In this document: positions 36,394 through 43,178 of the stretch, one piece after another
Numbering within the stretch: the first letter of the stretch is position 1
Layout: each line of letters begins with the position of its first letter
Virus record (IMG/VR): IMGVR_UViG_3300021959_010405
Location: 1-64,000 of that record
Length of the DNA stretch: 64,000 bases
Source of the DNA: a virus
Reading direction: 5' to 3' (one strand)
Notes under the pieces: generated by a model
The model's input: the letters and a program-made list of their open reading frames with translations, nothing else
Told to the model about the DNA's origin: nothing
Database searches by the model: none
Translations under genes and position numbers: made by a program

Positions 36394-36786
36394 TTAAGCA
36401 TCGGCCATGCCTTGGCCTGCCATATCCATCCAGAGATGGTAAGCAAAAGTACCCTCTTCGTGAGGGTTGTTACCTTCAAGACCACCAGGCTTTGGGAGAT
36501 GGTATCCCATACCAGCGTCATAACCAAGACCGTATGCGCCGATAAAATCTTTGTGGTCGCGAGCAATCTTGTCAAACATCGCAAACTGCTTAAGGTCAAG
36601 CGGTTTCATACTTTGGTCAAAATCCTCTTTAGTTGCACTGATCCTCTTTGAATTGTCGAGAAGTTCCTGCATACCTTCTTCGTCAGTAGGGACTTCAATC
36701 GTAGACTCGGTAATGCCTTCAATCTTAGTCTCTTTATTGTTTATTTTTTTGTAATTTTCGAAAATTAATTCTGAGTCTTTATTCAT
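36394..36786 (-). CDS. Tagged late protein B (130 aa)
   Basis: It begins MNKDSELIFENYKKINNKET, almost identical to the tag at 50922 (MNKDSELIFENYKSINVKQL). The body is unrelated: an acidic linker, then a helical stretch (SMKPLDLKQFAMFDKIARDH) and a Gly-rich C-terminus (GAYGLGYDAGMGYHLPKPGG, then AYHLWMDMAGQGMADA). No family is recognised. By eye its base composition is slightly more GC-rich than its neighbours downstream of the tag. It has its own late octamer. The position beside gene A, with a homologous intergenic stretch, implies tandem duplication followed by exchange of the body. Confidence 0.7.
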   Translation of the reverse strand: MNKDSELIFENYKKINNKETKIEGITESTIEVPTDEEGMQELLDNSKRISATKEDFDQSMKPLDLKQFAMFDKIARDHKDFIGAYGLGYDAGMGYHLPKPGGLEGNNPHEEGTFAYHLWMDMAGQGMADA

Positions 36787-36817
36787 AACATTATTTAGAG
36801 ATTTAGGTGTTTTTTTA
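36740..36817 (-). repeat. Promoter-plus-tag module, copy B
   Basis: This stretch covers the promoter, the start and the first ~16 codons of tagged gene B. It matches 50891-50968 at 68 of 78 positions by hand count, and the sequences diverge completely afterwards. A third, more diverged copy lies at about 36304-36381. Confidence 0.75.
36792..36799 (-). promoter_or_regulatory. Late-promoter-like octamer TCTAAATA (tagged gene B)
   Basis: Five bases (ATGTT) before the ATG at 36786. Confidence 0.6.
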
Positions 36818-36856
36818 AAAAAATAGTAATAATGTTTAAATTAACGACCGTAGTAT

Positions 36857-37237
36857 TTAATATATTCCGATCTCCTTAAGACCTTCTTCAATTTTGCTCT
36901 TGATAAAACTCTCTCCAACACCAGGATTGCGGCGAGCGATATCCCGAGTCTCGCTTTCGACAAAGTGAACAATGGACTCAACCGGAGCGTCGCCAGATTC
37001 AACAATTTCTGCTAGACTCTCAACTACGGACTCGATCTCGTTTTTAAGATCTTCGTTCATATCATATTTTTCTCTAATTTCAACAATACCTTTGCGAATA
37101 AAAGCTCCGGACTGAGGATCGATCCAATGAGCTTCAACAACAACCTTATCAGGAAGGTCGTTTTCAACTAATCTAGGAGCGACTGGTTGACCGCTTATAG
37201 GGGAAGGTATATTTACAGGTCGTACAAACTGATTCAT
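36857..37237 (-). CDS. Conserved late hypothetical protein of marine T4-like phages (126 aa)
   Basis: It begins MNQFVRPVNIPSPISGQPVA and contains VVVEAHWIDPQSGAFIRKGI. From memory, this beta-rich block is conserved among marine T4-like phages. The C-terminal half is helical and acidic (NEIESVVESLAEIVESGDAP, ending SKIEEGLKEIGIY). Function is unknown. The late octamer CATAAATA at 37250-37243 is five bases upstream, so it is expressed late although it lies beside replication genes on the same strand. Confidence 0.7.
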   Translation of the reverse strand: MNQFVRPVNIPSPISGQPVAPRLVENDLPDKVVVEAHWIDPQSGAFIRKGIVEIREKYDMNEDLKNEIESVVESLAEIVESGDAPVESIVHFVESETRDIARRNPGVGESFIKSKIEEGLKEIGIY

Positions 37238-37242
37238 ACACT

Positions 37243-37250
37243 TATTTATG
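37243..37250 (-). promoter_or_regulatory. Late-promoter-like octamer CATAAATA
   Basis: Five bases before the ATG at 37237. Confidence 0.6.
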
Positions 37251-37285
37251 TAAAACTATGCAAATAACTTACTAATTTGGAGAAG

Positions 37286-39058
37286 TTAACGCCGACGACG
37301 ACCACGCCTTCTAGTCTCGTCATCAATATTCGGGTCCGAATCATTTAGCTTCTTTGGGCTCTTACCAGGATTGCTCGAGTCAACCCCGTCGTAGTTGTTA
37401 CCATGACCGTTATTTTGTTTAAGAGCTGCATCTTCCTCGTCAGTCAAATTTCTAGAGCAATCAATCGAGCCGACGTCAGTCTCAACCTCCTCATAAAAAC
37501 TGACCAGAAATGCTAGATCTTGAAGATCGAACCCACTGCTACTTACATCCGTATGGGTCAACTCGACCAAGTAAATCACATCCCTCGAGCCGATCTTTAT
37601 CCTACCTTCCGAATCGAGAAATGGCAGAAGGAAGGACTCGATCGAGGGCTGCTGATACAGGGGCGTTGTTGTCGGAGGGACATCACCATTCCGAAGGGCC
37701 CTTACATTTTGTGAAACCGAGCGGGAGTCGAACGTTGAACTCCAATACCCGTCATGGCGTACGTAGCGTCCACTGAAATCGAGAGTGTCTCCGCTAGCCA
37801 ACTTTGTCGACCAAACAATCTTGTTTGGATTAATACGATCATTCGTATCAAAGAAAAAGCTTTTTGAGGAACCTCCATTCTGACTCACCCTTCCTTGCGT
37901 AGGTACCCATTCCCAGTGAACAACTTTATCACGCCAATTCTTCCAAACTCTCTTAACAGAGGCGCCAAGTACCCTAACATCAGCGAAGACGCAACGATCA
38001 GCTCGGACCGTTCCTGTATTTTCAATGGACACAATATCCGAAACAGCCTCAGGAACAGTAACATTCCACGATAGTGTTGGGTGAGTACCCGCTTGAACTT
38101 GAGTCGGGCTAGCAATCAATGTACCAACGGGGATGATCGGAGATTCTTCCTGTCCCAACATTAAAGCTGGTACTGCTGTCAGCATAATGAATATTAAGGC
38201 AAATAATTTACTAATAGTATTATTTAAAACGCTTTTCATAAAGAAAACGTCATGCCATTTACTTTCTTGCTTAAGAATACCGTTAAGATTAAATTTTTCG
38301 CAGATATTTTTAAACGTCTTGAAGTTAGGCTCAAATTCTGCATCAGGAATCTGACTATCATAAAACTTATACTCATCTACCCACATCTCATTGTGACTAT
38401 TATCTAGATCAATAAGCTCTCTATTTTTATCAACAATATCTTGTTGTTCTTGTGTCAGTATCTTTTCTCCTTTGATAATAGCAAGAGCTCTTTTATTACC
38501 AAACCCCTCTACGCCTTCAATATTGTCTGACTTATCACCAACAATACACTTATACTCACAAAATCTATTCGGATGCATGCCATATTTCTCATACATTGTG
38601 GGAATATCAAACAATATCTTTTTAATTGGTGAAAATACTTTAGTTTCTGCAGAAACTAATTGTAAAAGATCTGTATCCGCAGAAATAATGACATTCTCGC
38701 CTGGAAGCTTTTTTGATAGCCAGAAAATAATATCATCTGCTTCACCTCTCTTAGGATATACATTAATAATACCTAGTGACTCAAATAGATTCTCAATAAC
38801 ACTGGTAAGTTCATGGACCTGCGCATTATATTCATTATCTCTTGTTTCCTTATACACAGAATCACCTTCCTTTCTGAAAGCTACCTCTGAACTCTTACGC
38901 ATATCCCATGCGCAGTATATCTTTGTTGGTTCAAACTTTTCTACATAGGATTTAATAGATGTCAACACAATAGAGAGGTGATTTACACCACCCCTACTAT
39001 TTGATACCCAGTAGGCTCTATGTACAAGATTATTACCGTCAATTATTAGATTTTTCAT
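37286..39058 (-). CDS. rnh: RNase H/flap exonuclease fused in frame to a signal-peptide protein
   Basis: Residues 1-273 (MKNLIIDGNNLVHRAYW onward, start at 39058) are a T4 RNase H-type 5'-nuclease that removes RNA primers. All metal-binding acids are visible: IIDGNN, YCAWDMR, GEADDII, SADTDLL and VGDKSDN, the last followed by the helix-hairpin GVEGFG. No stop follows. After HDVFF the frame continues as MKSVLNNTISKLFALIFIML then TAVPALMLGQ, a textbook signal peptide whose Met is at 38239. About 287 residues of a secreted, beta-rich protein follow, ending in a disordered VDSSNPGKSPKK segment and an Arg-rich tail. The second part is GC-richer. A late-type TTTAAATA lies inside it at 38228-38221. 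The native product may be one fusion or two proteins. Confidence 0.75.
   Translation of the reverse strand: MKNLIIDGNNLVHRAYWVSNSRGGVNHLSIVLTSIKSYVEKFEPTKIYCAWDMRKSSEVAFRKEGDSVYKETRDNEYNAQVHELTSVIENLFESLGIINVYPKRGEADDIIFWLSKKLPGENVIISADTDLLQLVSAETKVFSPIKKILFDIPTMYEKYGMHPNRFCEYKCIVGDKSDNIEGVEGFGNKRALAIIKGEKILTQEQQDIVDKNRELIDLDNSHNEMWVDEYKFYDSQIPDAEFEPNFKTFKNICEKFNLNGILKQESKWHDVFFMKSVLNNTISKLFALIFIMLTAVPALMLGQEESPIIPVGTLIASPTQVQAGTHPTLSWNVTVPEAVSDIVSIENTGTVRADRCVFADVRVLGASVKRVWKNWRDKVVHWEWVPTQGRVSQNGGSSKSFFFDTNDRINPNKIVWSTKLASGDTLDFSGRYVRHDGYWSSTFDSRSVSQNVRALRNGDVPPTTTPLYQQPSIESFLLPFLDSEGRIKIGSRDVIYLVELTHTDVSSSGFDLQDLAFLVSFYEEVETDVGSIDCSRNLTDEEDAALKQNNGHGNNYDGVDSSNPGKSPKKLNDSDPNIDDETRRRGRRRR
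38221..38228 (-). promoter_or_regulatory. Late-type octamer TTTAAATA inside the RNase H fusion gene
   Basis: Five bases after it is an in-frame ATT (38215-38213) that would begin I/M-SKLFALIFIMLTAVPALML, an ideal signal peptide. The spacing equals that of the real late promoters, which raises the possibility of separate late expression of the secreted part. Confidence 0.35.
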
Positions 39059-39296
39059 TTTTGTCGTATTGTTTTTTTGATACTTTATAGACATATCTTG
39101 GAACTCTTTCAACCATATTAACGATGCCAGATTCTATACCATCGTCAAATGTTTTACAGTCGATTGTTCTATTTTCCATTAATGGTATCGATAAAAAATT
39201 ATATTGAGGTTCCTTTTTTTCTTTTCCACAATATATCCACATTTCACCAGCATAACTACCAGTTTCAATTGCGTATATTTCTCTTTCTTTTGGCAT
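39039..39296 (-). CDS. Hypothetical protein (85 aa)
   Basis: A small soluble alpha/beta protein (REIYAIETGSYAGEMWIYCG, NFLSIPLMENRTIDCKTFDD, VNMVERVPRYVYKVSKKQY) with a charged tail. No family is recognised. It overlaps the RNase H start by 20 bases and follows the gene at 39298 by one base, so it belongs to the gp45-rnh operon. In T4 the interval between rnh and gp59 holds dsbA and gp33, and this gene occupies a comparable place. I see no similarity to either. Confidence 0.6.
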   Translation of the reverse strand: MPKEREIYAIETGSYAGEMWIYCGKEKKEPQYNFLSIPLMENRTIDCKTFDDGIESGIVNMVERVPRYVYKVSKKQYDKNEKSNN

Positions 39297-39297
39297 T

Positions 39298-39717
39298 TTA
39301 CAATTCCGGAGGAAGCTGTCGTGAAAAATATTTAGTTACAAGTTTTTGTAAGGACATTCCCAGAGCATCTGTTTCCATAGCTGATTTAGCCTTTATAATT
39401 TCAACCGGATCTCCGTTAAAATCAAAACCTATAAGTATAAAAGATGAAATAAACTCTTCAACAGTCGAAGATAATGCAATCTTACAATTCCTAGTATATT
39501 TTTTTTCCTTGGATACGTTTTTCAATGCTTCTACTAGCATCTCTTGAAAGACCTCTTCATCAACCCCGTCAATATCTTCTGAATCTATATAAATTTCGTA
39601 TTCTTCCTCCGGAAAGCTTTCAGACTTTTTTTTATTATTAGATATATCAGGTTTTTTCTTGTTCTTACTACCTTTGGGTCGTCCTCTTTTACGTTTCTTG
39701 GGGTTCTGATCCTCCAT
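39298..39717 (-). CDS. Hypothetical protein with AT-hook-like N-terminus (139 aa)
   Basis: Residues 6-20 (PKKRKRGRPKGSKNKKK) contain a canonical RGRP AT-hook core in a basic stretch, suggesting binding in the minor groove of AT-rich DNA. An acidic stretch (residues 33-60) follows, and then a compact alpha/beta domain (CKIALSSTVEEFISSFILIG, ending SLQKLVTKYFSRQLPPEL). No family is recognised. The gene lies between gp45 and rnh, where T4 carries its late transcription factors DsbA and gp33. A role in transcription is therefore possible but unsupported by homology. Confidence 0.6.
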   Translation of the reverse strand: MEDQNPKKRKRGRPKGSKNKKKPDISNNKKKSESFPEEEYEIYIDSEDIDGVDEEVFQEMLVEALKNVSKEKKYTRNCKIALSSTVEEFISSFILIGFDFNGDPVEIIKAKSAMETDALGMSLQKLVTKYFSRQLPPEL

Positions 39718-40072
39718 TAGATATATTTATATCAGAACCCTTAAAAAATCGACTTTTATCAGACGCAGATTGCTTGACCCCCGATGTAATGAGTTTTTCA
39801 ACGATAATTTCTATTGATGATGTCTTTAGCATAGTGTTTTTTGCAAACAATTTGCCCCCATCGTCGAAATGAAATACTACCTCGCCTTTAACGAATGGGT
39901 CATTCATACAAGTAATAAATAAGCTCGTGTCTCCAGGATCGACCAATATAGTCCATCTCCTAGGATCGTCTTTTTTATAGTCTTGGAAGATTCTTAAAAC
40001 AATAAAGTCATTGTCTCTAAGACGCTTTATGAAATATCCGGGCGTATAAATTTTGTTTTTTGTATTTTTCAT
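39689..40072 (-). CDS. Conserved hypothetical protein of marine T4-like phages (127 aa)
   Basis: It contains YTPGYFIKRLRDNDFIVLRI followed by YKKDDPRRWTILVDPGDTSL. From memory, this block is conserved in marine T4-like phages next to replication genes. It is beta-rich, with no catalytic motif visible. It overlaps gp45 by four bases at its start (ATGA-type coupling) and overlaps the AT-hook gene by 29 bases. Function is unknown. Its tight linkage to gp45 suggests an accessory to replication or late transcription. Confidence 0.65.
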   Translation of the reverse strand: MKNTKNKIYTPGYFIKRLRDNDFIVLRIFQDYKKDDPRRWTILVDPGDTSLFITCMNDPFVKGEVVFHFDDGGKLFAKNTMLKTSSIEIIVEKLITSGVKQSASDKSRFFKGSDINISNGGSEPQET

Positions 40073-40800
40073 GCTACTACTGAAGTTACAATGTATTGTA
40101 AGATAGATTGATTTGTTGTAATTTTAAATTGAACGATACCATATTCATTATTAATGCTGACGTCAGTATTTAAATTAAGAGCAGAAAAAGAACGCACAGC
40201 ATCTAACATTAGAGGTATAGGTTCAGTTATCGGAGGGCCGTTATAATTATCTACAACGCAGAAGGTAAACATATCGCTGTTATCAATAGTCCTATCAGTC
40301 AATTCAGCATATATACTGTTTTCTTGCGTATAAAGATATATTTTATTAACATCGCCTGCGATTGAGGAGCTTTTAACGAGCTGATTGATAACTTGACTCT
40401 CTATTAGAAAATTAACATCATACTCGAACTCGTTAATTTTATCTAAATTAAGCTTAGGGACCGTAAGAATGCCATCTTCAAACAAATGAAATCTAAATTT
40501 AATATTATTTGATTTATATTGTATATTGTTTGAATTAATTTTAAGACTAACTTCATTATCATCAATAATTTTTAGTGAACTAACTAATTTATCAATATTA
40601 GGCACATTAATTTGAAATTCCTCTTCAACGTTAGAGGCTAACATATATTTTGAATATAATACTGTCGTATTATCTATCGATGATACTAAGCAACTTATTT
40701 CATTTCCGGAAACTTTAAGTATTGCGGTTTCGGAAAATCGATTTATAGGCTTTAAGAAATTTTGTATAAAGCCATCCTTGTCTTGTAGATTTAAATCCAT
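40069..40800 (-). CDS. gp45: Sliding clamp, gp45-like
   Basis: This is the processivity clamp for gp43 polymerase. In T4 it also serves as a mobile activator of late transcription through gp55 and gp33. The 243-residue protein has the two-domain beta-alpha layout of gp45. The start is FIQNFLKPINRFSETAILKV, the mid-linker is KLNLDKINEFEYDVNFLIES, and the last strand is GIVQFKITTNQSILQYIVTS. It is slightly longer than T4 gp45 (228). It is followed directly by the 127-residue gene (overlap) and preceded after zero bases by a Lys-tailed protein. Identification rests on overall pattern and context, since the family lacks sharp motifs. Confidence 0.85.
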   Translation of the reverse strand: MDLNLQDKDGFIQNFLKPINRFSETAILKVSGNEISCLVSSIDNTTVLYSKYMLASNVEEEFQINVPNIDKLVSSLKIIDDNEVSLKINSNNIQYKSNNIKFRFHLFEDGILTVPKLNLDKINEFEYDVNFLIESQVINQLVKSSSIAGDVNKIYLYTQENSIYAELTDRTIDNSDMFTFCVVDNYNGPPITEPIPLMLDAVRSFSALNLNTDVSINNEYGIVQFKITTNQSILQYIVTSVVA

Positions 40801-41355
40801 TTACTTTTTTTTAGCGACCTTTTTAGTAGAGGGTTTAGTAGCTTTTTTCGCGGTAGGTCTTTTGACTGCTTGGAGCTCTTCCACTATAGATAATACCTTA
40901 TTAAGTTTATTATTCAACAAGTTAATTTCGCCTAAAATAATATTTGTCTGACCATTAGGTTCAGTAAAATCAAACTCTAATTGATCTGGATCGATTTGAT
41001 TTGTTACCGGTTGTACATTATTAGCTGGTTGTACATTATTAGCTGGTTGTATAGGTGGTTCAGTAACATTGCTTACTCCCTCAACGGGTTCAATTCCTAA
41101 ACTCTCCAGGGGCGCGTCGTATGGTATCATCTGCGCCGCTACATCTACCCCTCCCGGTAGACCATGAGGGAGCGTCTGGGAGGGAGTAGACGATGCAAAT
41201 TTGGCATCGATTTCGGAAGCTACTTTAGTTATTAAAGTTTCATTATTTTGCTTTGATACTGGGACTACAGTTCCAGAATCAATTTCCTTAGATTTATTCA
41301 TTATAGATCCAAGGAAATTTGCAATTGCTGCCTTTTCGTTTTGCGAATTATCCAT
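40801..41355 (-). CDS. Hypothetical protein between gp32 and gp45 with Lys-rich tail (184 aa)
   Basis: The start at 41355 (MDNSQNEKAAIANFLGS) is two bases after the gp32 stop. A longer frame overlapping gp32 reads as a shadow of gp32 and is rejected. The protein is mostly disordered, with a Pro/Asn-rich middle containing a short tandem repeat (QPANNVQPANNVQPVTNQ). It then has a helix (NIILGEINLLNNKLNKVLSI) and a basic end (KKATKPSTKKVAKKK) suited to DNA binding. No family is recognised. The operon position implies a replication accessory. Confidence 0.6.
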   Translation of the reverse strand: MDNSQNEKAAIANFLGSIMNKSKEIDSGTVVPVSKQNNETLITKVASEIDAKFASSTPSQTLPHGLPGGVDVAAQMIPYDAPLESLGIEPVEGVSNVTEPPIQPANNVQPANNVQPVTNQIDPDQLEFDFTEPNGQTNIILGEINLLNNKLNKVLSIVEELQAVKRPTAKKATKPSTKKVAKKK

Positions 41356-41356
41356 A

Positions 41357-42223
41357 TTAATCATCGATACCAGCAAGAAGCTCAGCGACAATGGAATCAT
41401 CATCATCAGTAGCTGTATCTGTCGCTGCCGGTGCACTGTTTGTAACGGGCACTGTATTAACTGCAGGAGATGGGTTAGCTTCGTGAACCGTAGGAGTAGA
41501 ATAACTATCGGAAGATGATTCATTTACAAGATAGTGCTCTTGGAACATTTTTTCGAGCTCCTCGTATGACTTAACCTGAAAGACCTCGTCAAGTACATGT
41601 GTATTCTTGTAGATTTCTTCAATCCTACTATCAGATAACCCAAGATCGCTCTTCGACCCTGTAAACCGAGAAGAAACGTAGGTTGGATATTCACCCTGTG
41701 ATTCGACTTCAATTTTTAGACTAACACCGTTAGATCCAAGATCAAAAATACGAGGACCAAACTCATCACTATCCTCACCATCGATAGCCCTGCGGATAAT
41801 TTTATCTAGCTGCTTACCATAACGAATAATTTTAACTTCACCGTTATTATCCGGATTTTCAGTATCGTCTACTACATAGGCGTTAACAAGCCACTTTTCC
41901 GCACGACGGACAGATTTAATCTTCTCTTTTTCATCGTCAGTACCGTGTTTGTAAATACGATATCGCGCTTCTAGAATAGGGTCACGCTCTCCAAACGATT
42001 GAGGAGAAATAGACTGAACATATTGACCGGTCGCGAAAGACTCCCACCCAACTGTATAGTAGTGAAAGAAACTCTTTTCTGGAGCTTCCACGTTAGGCAG
42101 AAGCCTAACTGTATATGTATTGCCGGATTTCATAGAAAGAATATCGGCATAACTATTTCGCTCTTCTTGCTTAGAGAGAGCGCCTTTAATGCTATCAAAC
42201 ATAGATGAATTGAATGTACTCAT
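41357..42223 (-). CDS. gp32: Single-stranded DNA-binding protein, gp32-like, without the zinc site
   Basis: It coats ssDNA in replication and recombination. The basic N-terminus (SSMFDSIKGALSKQEER), the core strands (TYTVRLLPNVEAPEKSFFHY, YKHGTDDEKEKIK, KWLVNAYVVDDTENPDNNGE, KIIRYGKQLDKII) and an acidic C-terminal tail ending DDDDSIVAELLAGIDD match gp32. Length is 288 (T4 301). T4 gp32 holds a zinc ion with one His and three Cys in the core. This protein has no cysteine at all, and the region that would carry CPVC reads SPQSFGERDPILEARYR. It is preceded after 26 bases by the gp59-like gene, the same order as in T4. Confidence 0.9.
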   Translation of the reverse strand: MSTFNSSMFDSIKGALSKQEERNSYADILSMKSGNTYTVRLLPNVEAPEKSFFHYYTVGWESFATGQYVQSISPQSFGERDPILEARYRIYKHGTDDEKEKIKSVRRAEKWLVNAYVVDDTENPDNNGEVKIIRYGKQLDKIIRRAIDGEDSDEFGPRIFDLGSNGVSLKIEVESQGEYPTYVSSRFTGSKSDLGLSDSRIEEIYKNTHVLDEVFQVKSYEELEKMFQEHYLVNESSSDSYSTPTVHEANPSPAVNTVPVTNSAPAATDTATDDDDSIVAELLAGIDD

Positions 42224-42249
42224 ATTTTGTATCTTTATTATAGGTTATC

Positions 42250-42906
42250 TTAGGTTATTTTCAACTTGGTTTTTATTTGTTTTATTAGGTTGTTATATTT
42301 GCTAGAGTTTAAACATTTAGTTCTTGCAAAATCTATTCTATCGAAAAAGTCATCACCGCACATTAGCTTAGTAATATCTTTATCGCATTCTAAAATTATT
42401 GTATTAAATTCGGAAAAGGAAATTAGCGCATTTATCCAGGTTTTTCGCTCCATTAGGTGTAGGAGACATTTATACTGATTACCATCCTTTAGATTAAAAT
42501 ATTCCGTAATTGTTAATTTATTGTTGTTAATATAATCTCTTATAAAAACAAACGATTTAGCGGTCCGTGTTAGAGATTCGGCGCTGTCAGGGGAAAGAGA
42601 TTCTATATGCTTCATATACTTAACATAAGCATTCATGGCCTTTGCAGTTGTATAGAAATCTAAATTTACGTTTAAACTAGCATCCTCAAAAAATGGTGCA
42701 TAAAAAAAATCTTTAATATTTATATGAGGATATTTGAGTAATTTTTTAGATATAGCCTTGCATGGGACTAATTTATCTTCCGGAAAATTATCGAAATTTG
42801 TTCTCGCTTTCCAGGGCTTATTTTTTATCGAGCGTGTTGTAATTAGGTATTGGTTATAAACAGCTCGTTCATGCATTGTTATTTTATTACCTGCGATGGC
42901 GCGCAT
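42250..42906 (-). CDS. gp59: Helicase loader, gp59-like
   Basis: A 218-residue basic, all-helical protein; T4 gp59 has 217. The N-terminus AGNKITMHERAVYNQYLI lines up without gaps with my memory of T4 gp59 (AGGERYIDGKSVYKLYLM), sharing AG and VY--YL. Further parts also fit: AYVKYMKHIESL for the YREYIGRLKQI segment, and YKCLLHLMERKTWINALISF for the late helix. gp59 loads gp41 onto gp32-coated forks. The genes around it (gp32 downstream, gp41 2 kb upstream) support this. I kept the long start at 42906 because it extends the alignment, although it overlaps the upstream gene by 28 bases. Confidence 0.65.
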   Translation of the reverse strand: MRAIAGNKITMHERAVYNQYLITTRSIKNKPWKARTNFDNFPEDKLVPCKAISKKLLKYPHINIKDFFYAPFFEDASLNVNLDFYTTAKAMNAYVKYMKHIESLSPDSAESLTRTAKSFVFIRDYINNNKLTITEYFNLKDGNQYKCLLHLMERKTWINALISFSEFNTIILECDKDITKLMCGDDFFDRIDFARTKCLNSSKYNNLIKQIKTKLKIT

Positions 42907-43178
42907 TTATTTAAATATTTTGAAATATACTTACTTTTACTTAGTGTTGGATCGTATTCGATAAATCTCGCAAACGTATCGTAGTCATTATCGATACCCG
43001 TCATATATTGGAATAAATTTCTATAGTTTTTATTCTCCAATAATAATAAGAAAATATTCGGTAAATTCAACTTTTTATTATGTAAAATACAAATAAAACT
43101 ACAAAAACATAAAAGCAAATGATCGCTTTCTACAAAGTTTATACTGTCGATAGGGTTAAATTGATTTTTCGGGGTCAT
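42879..43178 (-). CDS. Hypothetical protein (99 aa)
   Basis: A small, Cys- and Leu-rich helical protein (SDHLLLCFCSFICILHNKKL, NLPNIFLLLLENKNYRNLFQ). The hydrophobic stretch could be a buried helix or a membrane segment. No family is recognised. It overlaps the DHH gene by four bases (ATGA) and the gp59-like gene by 28 bases, so it is part of the gp41-gp32 operon. The window contains no better gp33 or gp62 candidate here, but I see no similarity to either. Confidence 0.55.
   Translation of the reverse strand: MTPKNQFNPIDSINFVESDHLLLCFCSFICILHNKKLNLPNIFLLLLENKNYRNLFQYMTGIDNDYDTFARFIEYDPTLSKSKYISKYLNKCAPSQVIK

Noticed and set aside
37510-37776. Plus-strand open frames opposite the GC-richer secreted segment
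   Set aside because: Higher GC lengthens chance frames. The minus-strand reading has a signal peptide and coherent composition.
38472-38948. 158-codon plus-strand open frame opposite RNase H
   Set aside because: It is antisense to conserved nuclease motifs, with no start signal.
41356-41523. N-terminal extension of the Lys-tailed protein into gp32
   Set aside because: The extension is the shifted frame of the gp32 C-terminus. A start at 41355, just after the gp32 stop, is more natural.
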